DNA of 47,748 nt, from the IMG/VR virus record IMGVR_UViG_3300048922_000223, positions 1 to 47,748 of that record. One strand, 5' to 3'. The translations under genes and the position numbers were made by a program. The number at the start of each line of letters is the position of its first letter. The stretch's first letter is position 1. Positions 23,881 through 32,845 of the stretch are shown piece after piece. The stretch is from a virus. A model generated the notes under the pieces. It saw only the letters and a list, made by a program, of their open reading frames with translations, searched no databases and was not told the DNA's origin.

Positions 23881-24552
23881 CTAATCACTTTTATTTCGCT
23901 GATCTTGTTTTACAGCATTGGTTGAGATGACTTTTCCTATAAGTTGATTGCGATTTTCCCGATTTATATACCATTCATTCATTAGTAGTTCAACAAGATT
24001 AATTAGTGTAGTGGCCTCGCCTGAATCAATATCGACGATTACATCAGTGTTTTTTTCCATATGAGCACCAATATTTCCTAGCTCACGTAAAGAATCAATG
24101 GCGCTCCATAGGTCAGGATCGACTTTATCTTTAAGTGCGGTGATTTCATGATTTAAGTTCTTTAATTTTATATCCCAATAGTCATGAATCATCCCTTGTA
24201 GACAACGACGAGACAATGTTGCAGAAGCTTTAGGACTTAGATTTACAATTGCATACGCTTCTTCATAATCGTTACGAATTTTTATTGGTATGTATTCTGG
24301 AAACTGTTTTGCTAATGATCTTGGAAGTATGTTAACAGATATGTGTTTAGTTTCGTCTCCTCTGCCTTCGCAGTGAATTATGTGCTTGTTGCATTGGGGA
24401 CATTTATAAAAATCGATTCTTAATGCAGATTCCTCATAGTCTGGATACTGAGTAAGACAATCATCTTCATTAAATGAAGGATGGCGAGATTGATGGGTTT
24501 CTCTTGTTATTGCAAATACTGTTGAGCAAAATGGACAGTTAAAACTTGACAT
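23881..24552 (-). CDS. DUF4145-domain protein with N-terminal zinc ribbon
   Basis: 223 residues from the ATG at 24552 (GGAG 8 nt upstream; a GTG two codons earlier is possible). CPFC at residues ~6-9 and CPQC near residue 52 form a zinc ribbon. The C-terminal helical domain has KASATLSRRCLQGMIHDY and LRELGNIGAHMEKN, the DUF4145 signature. DUF4145 often accompanies restriction or defence genes. It is leftward between two rightward accessory cassettes, so it is an independent accessory gene. Function unknown. Confidence 0.8.
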   Translation of the reverse strand: MSSFNCPFCSTVFAITRETHQSRHPSFNEDDCLTQYPDYEESALRIDFYKCPQCNKHIIHCEGRGDETKHISVNILPRSLAKQFPEYIPIKIRNDYEEAYAIVNLSPKASATLSRRCLQGMIHDYWDIKLKNLNHEITALKDKVDPDLWSAIDSLRELGNIGAHMEKNTDVIVDIDSGEATTLINLVELLMNEWYINRENRNQLIGKVISTNAVKQDQRNKSD

Positions 24553-24739
24553 ATACACATTTCTCCTTTAGTTATTTGGTTTTATTTTATCATGTTATTA
24601 AAAAGTAGCAAGGTTAAATATTATCAATTTATTGAAGATTATCAGTATGAATAGGATTTTGATGAGGAATGATAACCAACGTTTTTTGAATGTGCAAACT
24701 AAAAAACTGAGATTTGAAAGATATATTGTCCTTTGATAA

Positions 24740-24768
24740 TTGAATATTGATAGTTGGTATGTTAAAAT
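24740..24768 (+). promoter_or_regulatory. Promoter of accessory cassette B
   Basis: TTGAAT (24740-24745), 17-nt spacer, TAAAAT (24763-24768). The spacer holds ATTGATAGTTGGT. The 16-mer ACCAACTATCAATATT, its exact reverse complement, is the left arm of the terminator of the same gene. Confidence 0.75.
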
Positions 24769-24797
24769 GTTCAAGAAAGATGAAAGGTGATTTTGAT

Positions 24798-25535
24798 ATG
24801 GTATATACAGAAGAACAGTGCAAAAGACTATTAGAAGAGTGTGGAATGGAAAATACTATACGAAAACCCACAAAGAAGTTATATCAATATAGAAATGGGA
24901 AGAGTGAAGATGGGCATATATATGACATTGATAACTTATATGATAATAAAGTTTGGGCATCAGCAGCATGCTATTTTAATGATCCATATGATTGTAGCCT
25001 TTTACTTAATACAGATATTTATGGAGAAGAAGATAGAAATTATTTACAAGAATGCATGAAAACAACATCAAGAAGTATTGCGAAATATTGCTTTGTTTCA
25101 TGTTTTAGTGAAAAAAACAAATCTCTATGTATGTGGGCATATTACGCTAATAATCATCAAGGCTTTTGCGTAGAGTATGAAAAAAAATCACTAAAAAATG
25201 TATTTCCGATTAATTATAATAATGAAATTTTACCTTTTAATTGTAATTTGTCTTTTGATAAACTAGTTTTTAAAAGTGCATTAAATAAATCAGAAGATTG
25301 GGTTCATGAAAGAGAATGGAGAATGTTATCATATAGAAAAGTAACAGAAGTCCCCCAAAAAGGCATACTATTAGAGTCATGTAAGCCAACAAAAATCTAT
25401 CTGGGTTGTAAAATTAATAATAATTTAGAAGAAGCCATTAGTCAGTATTGTAAAAAAGAAAAAGTGGACTTAGACAGAATGGAAATGAGTACAACTAGAT
25501 ATGAATTGATTCCCCAAAAAGTATTTAAATTTTAA
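24798..25535 (+). CDS. DUF2971-domain protein (cassette B)
   Basis: 245 residues from the ATG at 24798 (AAAGGTG upstream). The DUF2971 pattern is clear: LYQYRNGK, WASAACYFNDPYDCS, FVSCFSEKNKSLCMWAYYANNHQGFCVEYE, and VHEREWRMLSY. The family is common in defence islands and prophages, but no activity is established. AT-rich compared with the early operon, with its own promoter and terminator: a typical moron. Confidence 0.85.
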   Translation: MVYTEEQCKRLLEECGMENTIRKPTKKLYQYRNGKSEDGHIYDIDNLYDNKVWASAACYFNDPYDCSLLLNTDIYGEEDRNYLQECMKTTSRSIAKYCFVSCFSEKNKSLCMWAYYANNHQGFCVEYEKKSLKNVFPINYNNEILPFNCNLSFDKLVFKSALNKSEDWVHEREWRMLSYRKVTEVPQKGILLESCKPTKIYLGCKINNNLEEAISQYCKKEKVDLDRMEMSTTRYELIPQKVFKF

Positions 25536-25541
25536 TATGTC

Positions 25542-25574
25542 ACCAACTATCAATATTCGGTAGTTGGTTTTTTT
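25542..25574 (+). terminator. Terminator of cassette B
   Basis: ACCAACTA (25542-25549) pairs perfectly with TAGTTGGT (25561-25568) around an 11-nt loop, and T8 (25567-25574) follows. The left arm plus loop (ACCAACTATCAATATT) is the exact reverse complement of the promoter element upstream of the same gene. Confidence 0.85.
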
Positions 25575-25662
25575 GTACCCAAAACCAAGAAATTAATCAG
25601 GTAAACGAATATTTAGCGAAGTTGACAAGGTTAAAAAGCGACCTTTGAAAGGAGAAATAAAT

Positions 25663-25776
25663 TTGTATAGTTGGGTTAAATGGGCAAGCGTAGCAGCTGC
25701 TGTATCAGTGGGATTGTATTATACAAGAAATCCAAATTGCTTATGGGCATTTTTGATTTGTATTATGGGTTCATAA
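25663..25776 (+). CDS. 37-residue membrane peptide
   Basis: TTG start at 25663 with AAAGGAG 8 nt upstream; TAA at 25774-25776. The sequence is mostly hydrophobic: WVKWASVAAAVSVGLYYT, then a short NPNC turn, then LWAFLICIMGS. Two short membrane segments or a hairpin. It precedes the next gene by 12 nt, so it is probably co-transcribed. Similar tiny membrane proteins occur at this point in early operons of related phages. Function unknown. Confidence 0.6.
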   Translation: MYSWVKWASVAAAVSVGLYYTRNPNCLWAFLICIMGS

Positions 25777-25788
25777 AGGTGGCTTAGT

Positions 25789-26193
25789 ATGAGTGAAGAT
25801 GAACTTAGAAAATACTGGTCCGCTTATACGGACGCATGGAAACTTATGAAGAATCGCCAGATGGTAAAGGCGGAGCATGTAGCACAGATGATAAAGAAGC
25901 ACGATAATCCCATGATGGGCAGGTTGTTCTGTCTGGTAGTTTGGCCGGAGATAAAACGGATTCAATTTGGCGGTACTCCTCTTCAGGACAAGCAGTATGA
26001 GGAGTGTCTTACTGGAGCATGGAAACTGTTTAAGCAGTACAGCGAACCGAATGATACAGATGAATATTGGAATGGCCTTGTAGACATGATCGGGGCCATG
26101 TCCAAAGAATATGGCAATTGTAGTTTTGTAAGTAATCTCCTGATCCATGTAACTCTGGAAGAACTGGAACGGATTTGGAGAACAGGAAAGTAA
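25789..26193 (+). CDS. Helical hypothetical phage protein
   Basis: 134 residues, AAAGGTGG upstream. All-helical prediction by eye (ELRKYWSAYTDAWKLMKN, EECLTGAWKLFKQYSE, TLEELERIWRTGK) with two related W-K-L/F-K/M segments. No motif known. It lies directly upstream of the cytosine methyltransferase. Confidence 0.6.
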   Translation: MSEDELRKYWSAYTDAWKLMKNRQMVKAEHVAQMIKKHDNPMMGRLFCLVVWPEIKRIQFGGTPLQDKQYEECLTGAWKLFKQYSEPNDTDEYWNGLVDMIGAMSKEYGNCSFVSNLLIHVTLEELERIWRTGK

Positions 26194-26251
26194 ATATAAT
26201 GAAAGGAGCCAGCCTCCTGCAGGGGTAAGGGTATACCGGGCTTCTTTGAAT

Positions 26252-27640
26252 ATGAAAGATGTAATAATAGACGATTTTTGCGGGGGCGGGGGCGTTAGTG
26301 TAGGTGGAGAAATGGCATGGGGCAGGTGTTTTGATTATGCTATTAATCATAGTTCTTCAGCTATAGCAATGCACAAATATAATCACCCGTACACGCACCA
26401 CTTTACAGAAGATATTATGAAAATAAAAATAGATAAATACCTTTCTTGGGGGCAGAAAGTCAGTTTTGTCTGGGCAAGTCCTGATTGCACCTCCCATTCA
26501 AACGCAAAAGGGAAAGCACCGATCAAACGTGGATTGAGGATTCTTCCTATGGGAGTTTGGAGGCAATGTAAACTAATTCTGAAAGCAACAGGTAAAGTTC
26601 CAGAAGTTATTATGATGGAGAATGTTAAGGAGATCCAGAAATGGGGGCCGTTAGATAAGAATGGTAATCCAATAAAGGCTCGTGAGGGTGAGTATTATAA
26701 TAAATTTATCCGGCTTATGAAAGATTTTGGTTATGAATTTGAATGCCGAGTTTTAATTGCTGCCGATTATGGGGCTCATACTACCAGGGAACGCTGGTAT
26801 GGTCAATTTCGATGTGATGGAAGGCCTATTGTATGGCCGGAGCAGACACATTCAAAAGGTGGTGTAAATGAATTGAAGCCTTGGGAGCCGTTCAGCCAGG
26901 ATATTGATTTTACCGATTTAGGAAGCTCTATATTCACAAGAAAAATTCCACTTAAGGATAAGACATTGAACCGTATAGCTGCAGGGATTAAAAAGTTTGT
27001 TCTTGACGATCCCAACCGCTTCATTCTTCCAGACAAGGTGGCAGCCCCGTTTTTGATACAATACCATTCTGAAACAGTAAAGGGAGGAGTCCGGGGCCAG
27101 AGTTTAAAGGAACCAATACAGACAATTGATACTGCGAACCGTTATGCTCTTGTAACCTGTTTCCTGTCAAAATTTTATAAGACAGGAACGGGTCAGACAA
27201 TCAATGAACCCATGCATACGATAACCACTTCTCCAGGGCCTTTTGCATTGGTATCAGCTTTCTTGATTAAATATTACAGCGGAGACATCGGACAGAGTTT
27301 AAACGAGCCAATCCATACGATTGTCACAAAAGACCGGTTCGGGCTTGTCCTTGTAGTAATAGATGGAGTTACATATCAGATCGTTGATATCTGGTTCCGG
27401 ATGCTGAAGCCTGAAGAACTTAAACTGGGACAGGGCTTTCCAAAGGATTATATCATTGATTTTAAAATGCCGAATGGAAGACCTTACCCGAAAACAATGC
27501 AGGTAGAGAAAATTGGAAACAGCGTTGTTCCTTTGATGGCAGAGAAGCTTTGCTATACGGCGTGTCCATATCTTAAGGTGGGAGAGCGAATGCCGAACAT
27601 GAGGATTGATGATAGTCAGGATCAGCTTAGGTTTGCCTGA
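26252..27640 (+). CDS. Phage DNA (cytosine-5) methyltransferase
   Basis: 462 residues from ATG 26252; a TTG two codons earlier is an alternative and neither has a well-spaced ribosome site. Motif I is DDFCGGGGVSVG. The catalytic loop reads ASPDC (C79), where most enzymes have PPC. Motif VI MMENVKEI, motif VIII around HTTRERWYGQFR, and motif X QVEKIGNSVVPL are present. The variable region has three imperfect repeats of the form GQSLKEPIQTI, GQTINEPMHTITT and GQSLNEPIHTIVT, as in other phage enzymes. It should methylate phage DNA against host restriction. The recognition sequence cannot be read from the protein. Confidence 0.9.
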   Translation: MKDVIIDDFCGGGGVSVGGEMAWGRCFDYAINHSSSAIAMHKYNHPYTHHFTEDIMKIKIDKYLSWGQKVSFVWASPDCTSHSNAKGKAPIKRGLRILPMGVWRQCKLILKATGKVPEVIMMENVKEIQKWGPLDKNGNPIKAREGEYYNKFIRLMKDFGYEFECRVLIAADYGAHTTRERWYGQFRCDGRPIVWPEQTHSKGGVNELKPWEPFSQDIDFTDLGSSIFTRKIPLKDKTLNRIAAGIKKFVLDDPNRFILPDKVAAPFLIQYHSETVKGGVRGQSLKEPIQTIDTANRYALVTCFLSKFYKTGTGQTINEPMHTITTSPGPFALVSAFLIKYYSGDIGQSLNEPIHTIVTKDRFGLVLVVIDGVTYQIVDIWFRMLKPEELKLGQGFPKDYIIDFKMPNGRPYPKTMQVEKIGNSVVPLMAEKLCYTACPYLKVGERMPNMRIDDSQDQLRFA

Positions 27641-27776
27641 AATGGACGGATCTAACAAGATTGGAGGTAATTCTGATGTGTGTACTCTCTAAGAATCACA
27701 AATTAATATATGTTTTACTAAATTAAGTTTTAAATCTGACGATTAAATTAATAGTAGGTATTGAGAGGAGATTAAG

Positions 27777-29390
27777 ATGAGTGAGTTAACAGATTGTTAC
27801 ACGGATAAAGATATAAAAAGACCCAATGATGAATATCCGGAATTTTTGAACGCTTTAATTAAACAGTTTACTTCTATTACCAATAAAGAGAATGCTAGAC
27901 TATTTACGACCGATGCTGACGGTCTATATGATAAGTTTTTAGATAATCTTACAGAAGAAGCAAGGCAACACTACAAATGCGGAGCCTGTAAGCATTTCGT
28001 AGATCGTTTTGGAGGGTTGGTAACAATAAAAGAAAATGGAGAAATCGAACCAGCTATTTGGGGTGATGTTCCTCAGTTTTTCGCACCTGCAGTAAAGGTT
28101 ATAATAGAAAAAATTGTTCATTCAAAGGTTACCGGAGTATTTTTTTCTAATTTTTCAATATTAGGACTACCCATAACTGGAATCTGGCATCATATGTCAG
28201 TTGAATTACCGTGTTCAATGGTGTCTGATTCAAAACTTAGAACGTCTCATCAGCTAAGAGCTGAGAAGTCAGAAGATTATAAGATATTAATTAGCGCAAT
28301 TAATAAGTATCCGATTGAAGCAGTAAATCAGGCTATAACTTTATTAAAAACAGATTCATTGTATCGTTCTGAAAAATGCTTAGGGGTCGCTGAGTGGTTT
28401 AGAGACTTACATAGTAAAATTTCCTGTGTTAGTGATAACAGAAAAAAGAATAATGTTATTTGGCAATCTGTTGCTATGGCACCACCAGGGTTTTGCCATA
28501 TAAACAGTAGCATGATTGGAACGCTGTTAGATGATATCGTGGATGGTTTATCGTTTGAAAGTGTTAGTAAAAGATTCGCAGAAAAAATGAATCCCTTGCA
28601 ATACCAGAGACCGCAGGCAAAACCGACAGTAGGAAATATACTGCAAGCGGAAAAAATCATAGAAAAATTAGGCATTGAAAAGTCCCTGCATCGAAGATTT
28701 GCAAAACTTGATGAATTAAATTTATTATGGGAACCAGTTGAAAATCAAGATATAAAAGAAACTAAGAGAGGTGTATTCTCTCACCTATTAACCAAAAATA
28801 AAGTCAGTAAAGATATAGAGATTCCGCCAATATCTATCACTTGGGAAAAATTCTTTAGAACAGTTTTACCTTTAGCAAAAGATATTCAATACTTAGTAAA
28901 TTCTGGGAAAAAGAATTATTCTGCTATTTTAACTGCAGAATTTGATGATGCACCTCCTATTATTCAGTGGGATACAGATTGTCAAAGAAATCCCTTTTCT
29001 CAATATGTCTATACAAGTGGTTCGAATTATGAGGAGTGGAATTTGACTGAGGGGTATTGTATAGTAACAGGCATATGTTATCAACCTTCAATGTGGTATG
29101 GAGATTTCAGACATCATGGTAAGGCGGTGCATTTTATACTGAAAGGTGCAAAGGATATTCACTATGTGAATGGTGGCGTAGGTAATGCATTATTTCCAGA
29201 AATCTTAAAATCAGAATTATTTGAAATCAGAGCAACTATTGAAGCTTATTCAAAAGAAGAAAAGGTTAGCGGATATAGTAGTTCATCTGCTTGTGGTATA
29301 AAGCTTCAAAGCGGTAATGAATGGAATGAGATATTTAAAGTAATAACTGATACTGGAACTATATTATATAAAATAGATAGATGGGATTGA
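27777..29390 (+). CDS. Large conserved hypothetical phage protein
   Basis: 537 residues, GAGAGGAG upstream. CGACKHFVDRFGGLVTI near residue 64 with a CxxC pair, and a late WNLTEGYCIVTGICYQPSMWYGD segment, are the most conserved-looking parts. Proteins with this HY-C-x-x-C-x-x-F...RFGGLVTI beginning occur in many unrelated phages without known role. No Walker motifs, nuclease signature or membrane segments are seen. It is preceded by an untranslated gap of 136 nt, so it may have its own promoter. Confidence 0.7.
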   Translation: MSELTDCYTDKDIKRPNDEYPEFLNALIKQFTSITNKENARLFTTDADGLYDKFLDNLTEEARQHYKCGACKHFVDRFGGLVTIKENGEIEPAIWGDVPQFFAPAVKVIIEKIVHSKVTGVFFSNFSILGLPITGIWHHMSVELPCSMVSDSKLRTSHQLRAEKSEDYKILISAINKYPIEAVNQAITLLKTDSLYRSEKCLGVAEWFRDLHSKISCVSDNRKKNNVIWQSVAMAPPGFCHINSSMIGTLLDDIVDGLSFESVSKRFAEKMNPLQYQRPQAKPTVGNILQAEKIIEKLGIEKSLHRRFAKLDELNLLWEPVENQDIKETKRGVFSHLLTKNKVSKDIEIPPISITWEKFFRTVLPLAKDIQYLVNSGKKNYSAILTAEFDDAPPIIQWDTDCQRNPFSQYVYTSGSNYEEWNLTEGYCIVTGICYQPSMWYGDFRHHGKAVHFILKGAKDIHYVNGGVGNALFPEILKSELFEIRATIEAYSKEEKVSGYSSSSACGIKLQSGNEWNEIFKVITDTGTILYKIDRWD

Positions 29391-29705
29391 TTTTAGTGCA
29401 TTTGCACTGGTATTCTTGTTTTATGCAGTTAATTTCTGAAAACCATGCTTCTATGTATTCCACATGCTGATAGGAGGATAAGGCAGAAAAGTTGATATTA
29501 GTCAGGATACTAAAACATATATAAAAGCCGGGGCATAGACCCCGGTAAAAAAATAGATACAAAAGAACATACATTCGGTTTTAAAACAATAAATAAGCGG
29601 CAGAGTCCCCGACCAAAGTTCTTCTACCGCTTCACGCTTAAGGATATTATAAAATAAATTATCTCCTTAAGCAACTGAAATTTAAAGAAAAGGAGATTAC
29701 ATATT
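29391..29705. other. Gap with three strong stem-loops before the second recombinase
   Basis: CCGGGG/CCCCGG at 29528-29533 and 29540-29545 is flanked by A/T runs, giving a usable terminator on the leftward strand (TTTTATAT). AAGCGG/CCGCTT pairs 29595-29600 with 29627-29632. GCTTAAGGA/TCCTTAAGC pairs 29636-29644 with 29664-29672. The last two are back to back and end 27 nt before the recombinase ribosome site, so they look like a structured 5' leader or a protein-binding site. No gene is seen. Confidence 0.5.
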
Positions 29706-30743
29706 ATGAATGGACAAACTGTTAAGGCTCAGATAATTAATGATATAATTGTTGCCATGGCAGAGCATGTGGCTAAGGACGTTTTAGAGATTCTTCATCA
29801 GACAATTATAAAGGAATTTGTCAATGTCAATATGGAAGAAATAACAACCCTCCCTGCAGAGTATCAGAATGACACAGATACGAAAAATAAATATATTATT
29901 CAACTTTTTATCGTAAAGAAGAAAATTAAGGGCAACACAAAAAAAGATTATCTTAATGCTGTTAAGCGATTGATCACTCTCATTGATAAGCCATTGGACA
30001 AGATAGAGGAATCGGATATCAGTTATTATCTGTCATGGTATGAGAAGCGAAATATTAATACTAAAGGCAAGAAGAATCAGGCTGTCACTGTGAATAATGA
30101 AAGACGCTTTCTGTCAGCGTTCTTTACGTGGCTGCGAAAGGAAAAATTAATTAGCGACAATCCAGTAGAAGCTACGGATCCGCTGAAAGCGATTAGGAAG
30201 CCTATTGATTATTTCAAACCAGAAGAAATGGCAAAGATGAGGGACGCATGCAAAAATCTCCGAGAACGGGCATTAATTGAAGTATTGCGAAGCACTGGTG
30301 CTAGAGTGGGGGAACTGGTGGAAATTACCTTGGACCAGATAGATTGGAGCACCGGGGATATTATAATTCAAGGAGAAAAGAATGATAGGTATGAACCTAT
30401 ATTCTTAGATGATGATGCTCGTTATTATTACCGGAAGTATTTGGATTCAAGGAACGATGACAGCCCGTTTATGTTTCCTCAATGCAAAGCTCCTCATGAT
30501 AAAATGTCAACTTCGGGGGTCCGGAGCGTTTTAAGAACCATTGGTAATCGAGCAAAATTAAAATGCCGGGTTTATCCTCATAAATTGCGTAAAACTTTGG
30601 GAATGAACCTTAAAAATAAAGGAGTTGATATTGGCACCATTCAGGAAATTTTGAGGCATGCCAGTCCTTCAGTAACAGCTATCTATTATGCCCAATCAAC
30701 ACCGAGTACTTTAAGAAGTGTGAGAGAGAGGTGTTCTGCATGA
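29706..30743 (+). CDS. Tyrosine recombinase (second, XerD-like)
   Basis: 345 residues, AAAGGAG upstream. An N-terminal extension of ~60 residues precedes a SAM-like domain (TKKDYLNAVKRLITLIDKPL). The catalytic domain has RSTGARVGELVEI (Arg I), a lysine in IIQGEKNDR, HKLR in YPHKLRKTLGMNLKNKGVDIG, RHASPSVTAIYYAQS with the usual GH replaced by RH, and the nucleophilic Tyr. It is distinct from the left-end integrase and placed between early and late genes. It may resolve phage DNA multimers, invert a segment or act as a regulator. The role is unproven. Confidence 0.9.
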   Translation: MNGQTVKAQIINDIIVAMAEHVAKDVLEILHQTIIKEFVNVNMEEITTLPAEYQNDTDTKNKYIIQLFIVKKKIKGNTKKDYLNAVKRLITLIDKPLDKIEESDISYYLSWYEKRNINTKGKKNQAVTVNNERRFLSAFFTWLRKEKLISDNPVEATDPLKAIRKPIDYFKPEEMAKMRDACKNLRERALIEVLRSTGARVGELVEITLDQIDWSTGDIIIQGEKNDRYEPIFLDDDARYYYRKYLDSRNDDSPFMFPQCKAPHDKMSTSGVRSVLRTIGNRAKLKCRVYPHKLRKTLGMNLKNKGVDIGTIQEILRHASPSVTAIYYAQSTPSTLRSVRERCSA

Positions 30744-31099
30744 TGGAAAAAAAGACAAGAGATCAATTGAAAAATCTGGTTGCACTCAATGCTGCCATTA
30801 CTGAGGCGGATGAAGAAATTCAGTTGGTACAGAAAGAGATGGCTTCCCATGGTTACGATAAGAGATATATGATTAACTTGAATGAACTGAAGCAGAAAGT
30901 TGTATATTACCGGTATCAGAAAGTCAAAATCTGTACAAATCTGTATGAAAAGATTGAGATCTTGGATGATGAACAGGAAAAGCGCCTGTTGAAATACCGG
31001 TACATAAGAGGATATCGATGGGAAGACATAGCTGATAAAATGGGATACAGTGTCAGACAGGTGTATAATATACATAATAAAGCTATGAATATTATTTAA
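30740..31099 (+). CDS. ArpU/sigma-like phage transcriptional regulator
   Basis: 119 residues, ATGA overlap with the recombinase stop, GAGAGGTG upstream. The N-terminal half is a coiled coil. The C-terminal ~45 residues are a region-4-like helix-turn-helix (RLLKYRYIRGYRWEDIADKMGYSVRQVYNIHNKAMNII), as in ArpU/RinA-type late activators. Candidate activator of the packaging and structural genes. Confidence 0.8.
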   Translation: MMEKKTRDQLKNLVALNAAITEADEEIQLVQKEMASHGYDKRYMINLNELKQKVVYYRYQKVKICTNLYEKIEILDDEQEKRLLKYRYIRGYRWEDIADKMGYSVRQVYNIHNKAMNII

Positions 31100-31109
31100 A
31101 ATTTGAAAT

Positions 31110-31143
31110 ATATCAAGCCGTATAGATAGATACGGCTTGATAT
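31110..31143. terminator. Bidirectional hairpin between convergent genes
   Basis: ATATCAAGCCGTA (31110-31122) and its perfect complement (31131-31143), 13 bp with an 8-nt loop, separate the rightward regulator gene from the leftward reverse transcriptase gene. A/T-rich flanks on both sides suit a shared terminator, although the T runs are short. Confidence 0.65.
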
Positions 31144-31153
31144 TAATTTAAGA

Positions 31154-32701
31154 TTAATAAAGCTCTAATTCCTCAGCAAAGCGTAAATCTAAGTATTCAT
31201 GAATAGTCATTTTTACATCTTCTATTTGTTGTATAAGAGCATTGTGTGCACATAAATTATCTTTATAAAATGTTGAATACGTAGTTCTTCTGTTAATATT
31301 TGTGAGAGACTCTCCGGGATATGATAAACATTTCTTGGGCAAAAGGTAGTTATCGATACTGCTATCAATATCTGCTAATAAATCTGGAGAATATAATATC
31401 AAATGATAATTTTGGAACCAATAACATTCATCAGTAAAATCTTTTAATATATTGATATCTTGCGGAGTAAATATATTGTCTTGTAAATAATAGGAAATAA
31501 GTATTTGATTACACGAATTTAGGACTTGTTCTCTATTATTTTCTATGATATCACTGAAATTCAAAACTTTAATAGAATAGTAAAGATAAAGTTGTACATC
31601 GTTAAAAGGTTTTTTTAAAGATTCGCTATAGCGAATACTAAAAAATTTCTTGACTTTTAATTTATCAAAATTACTCATGTCTACGAATTTGTCTATACAA
31701 TATAATAGGGATTCAGGAGATGTTCTAAATATATAACAAAGTTGATGATAATCATACTCTTTCATAATAAATTTATTCATGTCTAATGTCCTGAAATATC
31801 GACCTTTAAAAAAATTATTTATAAAAATTTTCTTTTGTCTTTCATCTCCAAGTTTAGAAGAACGATAAACAAGTTGATTAATGAAAACCAATTTATTAAA
31901 ATCGCTATCTGAACTATAATGTGTATTGCAGTGATAATTTATTTTTTTCCAAAACCTTGTAATTAGATTATTTGAATTATAAGATTCGTAATCCCATATT
32001 TCAATTTTATTTTCATTACGATCTAAATCAAATTCTTCAAGTATATTATCAAAAATTTCAATTATTTTATCATTGTCATGTTTGTTACAAAAGAAATAGA
32101 AGTCATCTGAAAAATAAAAGAATTCACATGATAAATTATTTGAAATAATTTCAGATTCGATTCTGGAACTTATTTTTGCTAAATGTTGTTCTGCAAAGTA
32201 GAGTGATAAATAATTACCCATGATTAATCCATTTGTTGCACCAAAATTTAGATTTGTTATGTATCGATCACTTAGTGATTGGAAGTCAAGATAATGTGTA
32301 TATAATCTTCCATAAAATTCTTTTATATCTAATTTAATTAAATTATCATATATACACAGATTGTTAAAATCCGTTTCTAACTGTTCATCATATGCTCCAA
32401 TTTCAAAATCTCCAGTATTTAACTTAACTGAGAGCCTTTTATGATTTGGATCCAGTTCTTGAGGATTATCAAAGTTAGGAAATAATTTGAAATGTTCATA
32501 ACCACAAACTAATGCAATTATGTTAGGTAATTTAAGAGTTCTAAATATATCCCCGGATTTTTGTATACGAAATTTGATTGGGGTTGTCCAGCATGTGTGA
32601 TCAATATCAAGTGTGGACATATTTGTAGTAAATATTAAATTATCAATATAAATAAAATGTTTTATAGGATTTTTGAAATTATATATATTATTATAATTCA
32701 T
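31154..32701 (-). CDS. Abi-type reverse transcriptase (AbiA/AbiK/Abi-P2-like)
   Basis: 515 residues. Reverse-transcriptase motifs in order: an N-terminal block TTPIKFRIQKSG...RTLKLPN; motif A LDIKEFYGRLYTH (D125); motif B GATNGLIMGNYLSLYFAE (154-171); motif C FSDDFYFF (D199, D200). The ~300-residue C-terminal part is helical and without a recognised nuclease, as in AbiA, AbiK and Abi-P2. The xxDIxxFYxxxYTH form of motif A is diagnostic of this class. These proteins act in abortive phage defence, several by protein-primed or untemplated DNA synthesis. Very AT-rich, single gene, opposite to its neighbours: a moron. It could not be assigned to one named subgroup. Confidence 0.87.
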   Translation of the reverse strand: MNYNNIYNFKNPIKHFIYIDNLIFTTNMSTLDIDHTCWTTPIKFRIQKSGDIFRTLKLPNIIALVCGYEHFKLFPNFDNPQELDPNHKRLSVKLNTGDFEIGAYDEQLETDFNNLCIYDNLIKLDIKEFYGRLYTHYLDFQSLSDRYITNLNFGATNGLIMGNYLSLYFAEQHLAKISSRIESEIISNNLSCEFFYFSDDFYFFCNKHDNDKIIEIFDNILEEFDLDRNENKIEIWDYESYNSNNLITRFWKKINYHCNTHYSSDSDFNKLVFINQLVYRSSKLGDERQKKIFINNFFKGRYFRTLDMNKFIMKEYDYHQLCYIFRTSPESLLYCIDKFVDMSNFDKLKVKKFFSIRYSESLKKPFNDVQLYLYYSIKVLNFSDIIENNREQVLNSCNQILISYYLQDNIFTPQDINILKDFTDECYWFQNYHLILYSPDLLADIDSSIDNYLLPKKCLSYPGESLTNINRRTTYSTFYKDNLCAHNALIQQIEDVKMTIHEYLDLRFAEELELY

Positions 32702-32748
32702 TGCACACTCACACCCTTTCTATTTTGCAATTTTACCACTTTATAAAA

Positions 32749-32777
32749 AGTATACAACGTATAATGCCAAGAGTAAA
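32749..32777 (-). promoter_or_regulatory. Promoter of the reverse transcriptase gene
   Basis: On the leftward strand TTTACT (complement of 32772-32777), a 17-nt spacer and TATACT (complement of 32749-32754). The start codon is about 50 nt downstream, after an AAAGGGTG site, leaving no room for an associated upstream RNA of the DRT2 or DRT9 kind in this leader. Confidence 0.6.
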
Positions 32778-32845
32778 TAATAATATTACATAGAATTACA
32801 GCCATCTATTGTGATATGCTCCAAGTTATAAAGGAGGCTTATTGT

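Noticed and set aside
27676-27726. A 16-codon frame after GGAGG between the methyltransferase and the 537-residue gene
   Set aside because: Too short to support as a gene. It could be a leader peptide, but no attenuator hairpin follows it.
29528-29545. A rightward terminator before the second recombinase
   Set aside because: The A run follows the stem on the rightward strand and the T run lies on the leftward strand only, so it cannot work as a rightward intrinsic terminator.
32702-32845. A non-coding RNA partner for the reverse transcriptase, as in retrons, DRT2 or DRT9
   Set aside because: The leader between promoter and start is only about 50 nt and shows no long inverted repeats. The 3' side is just the short convergent terminator.
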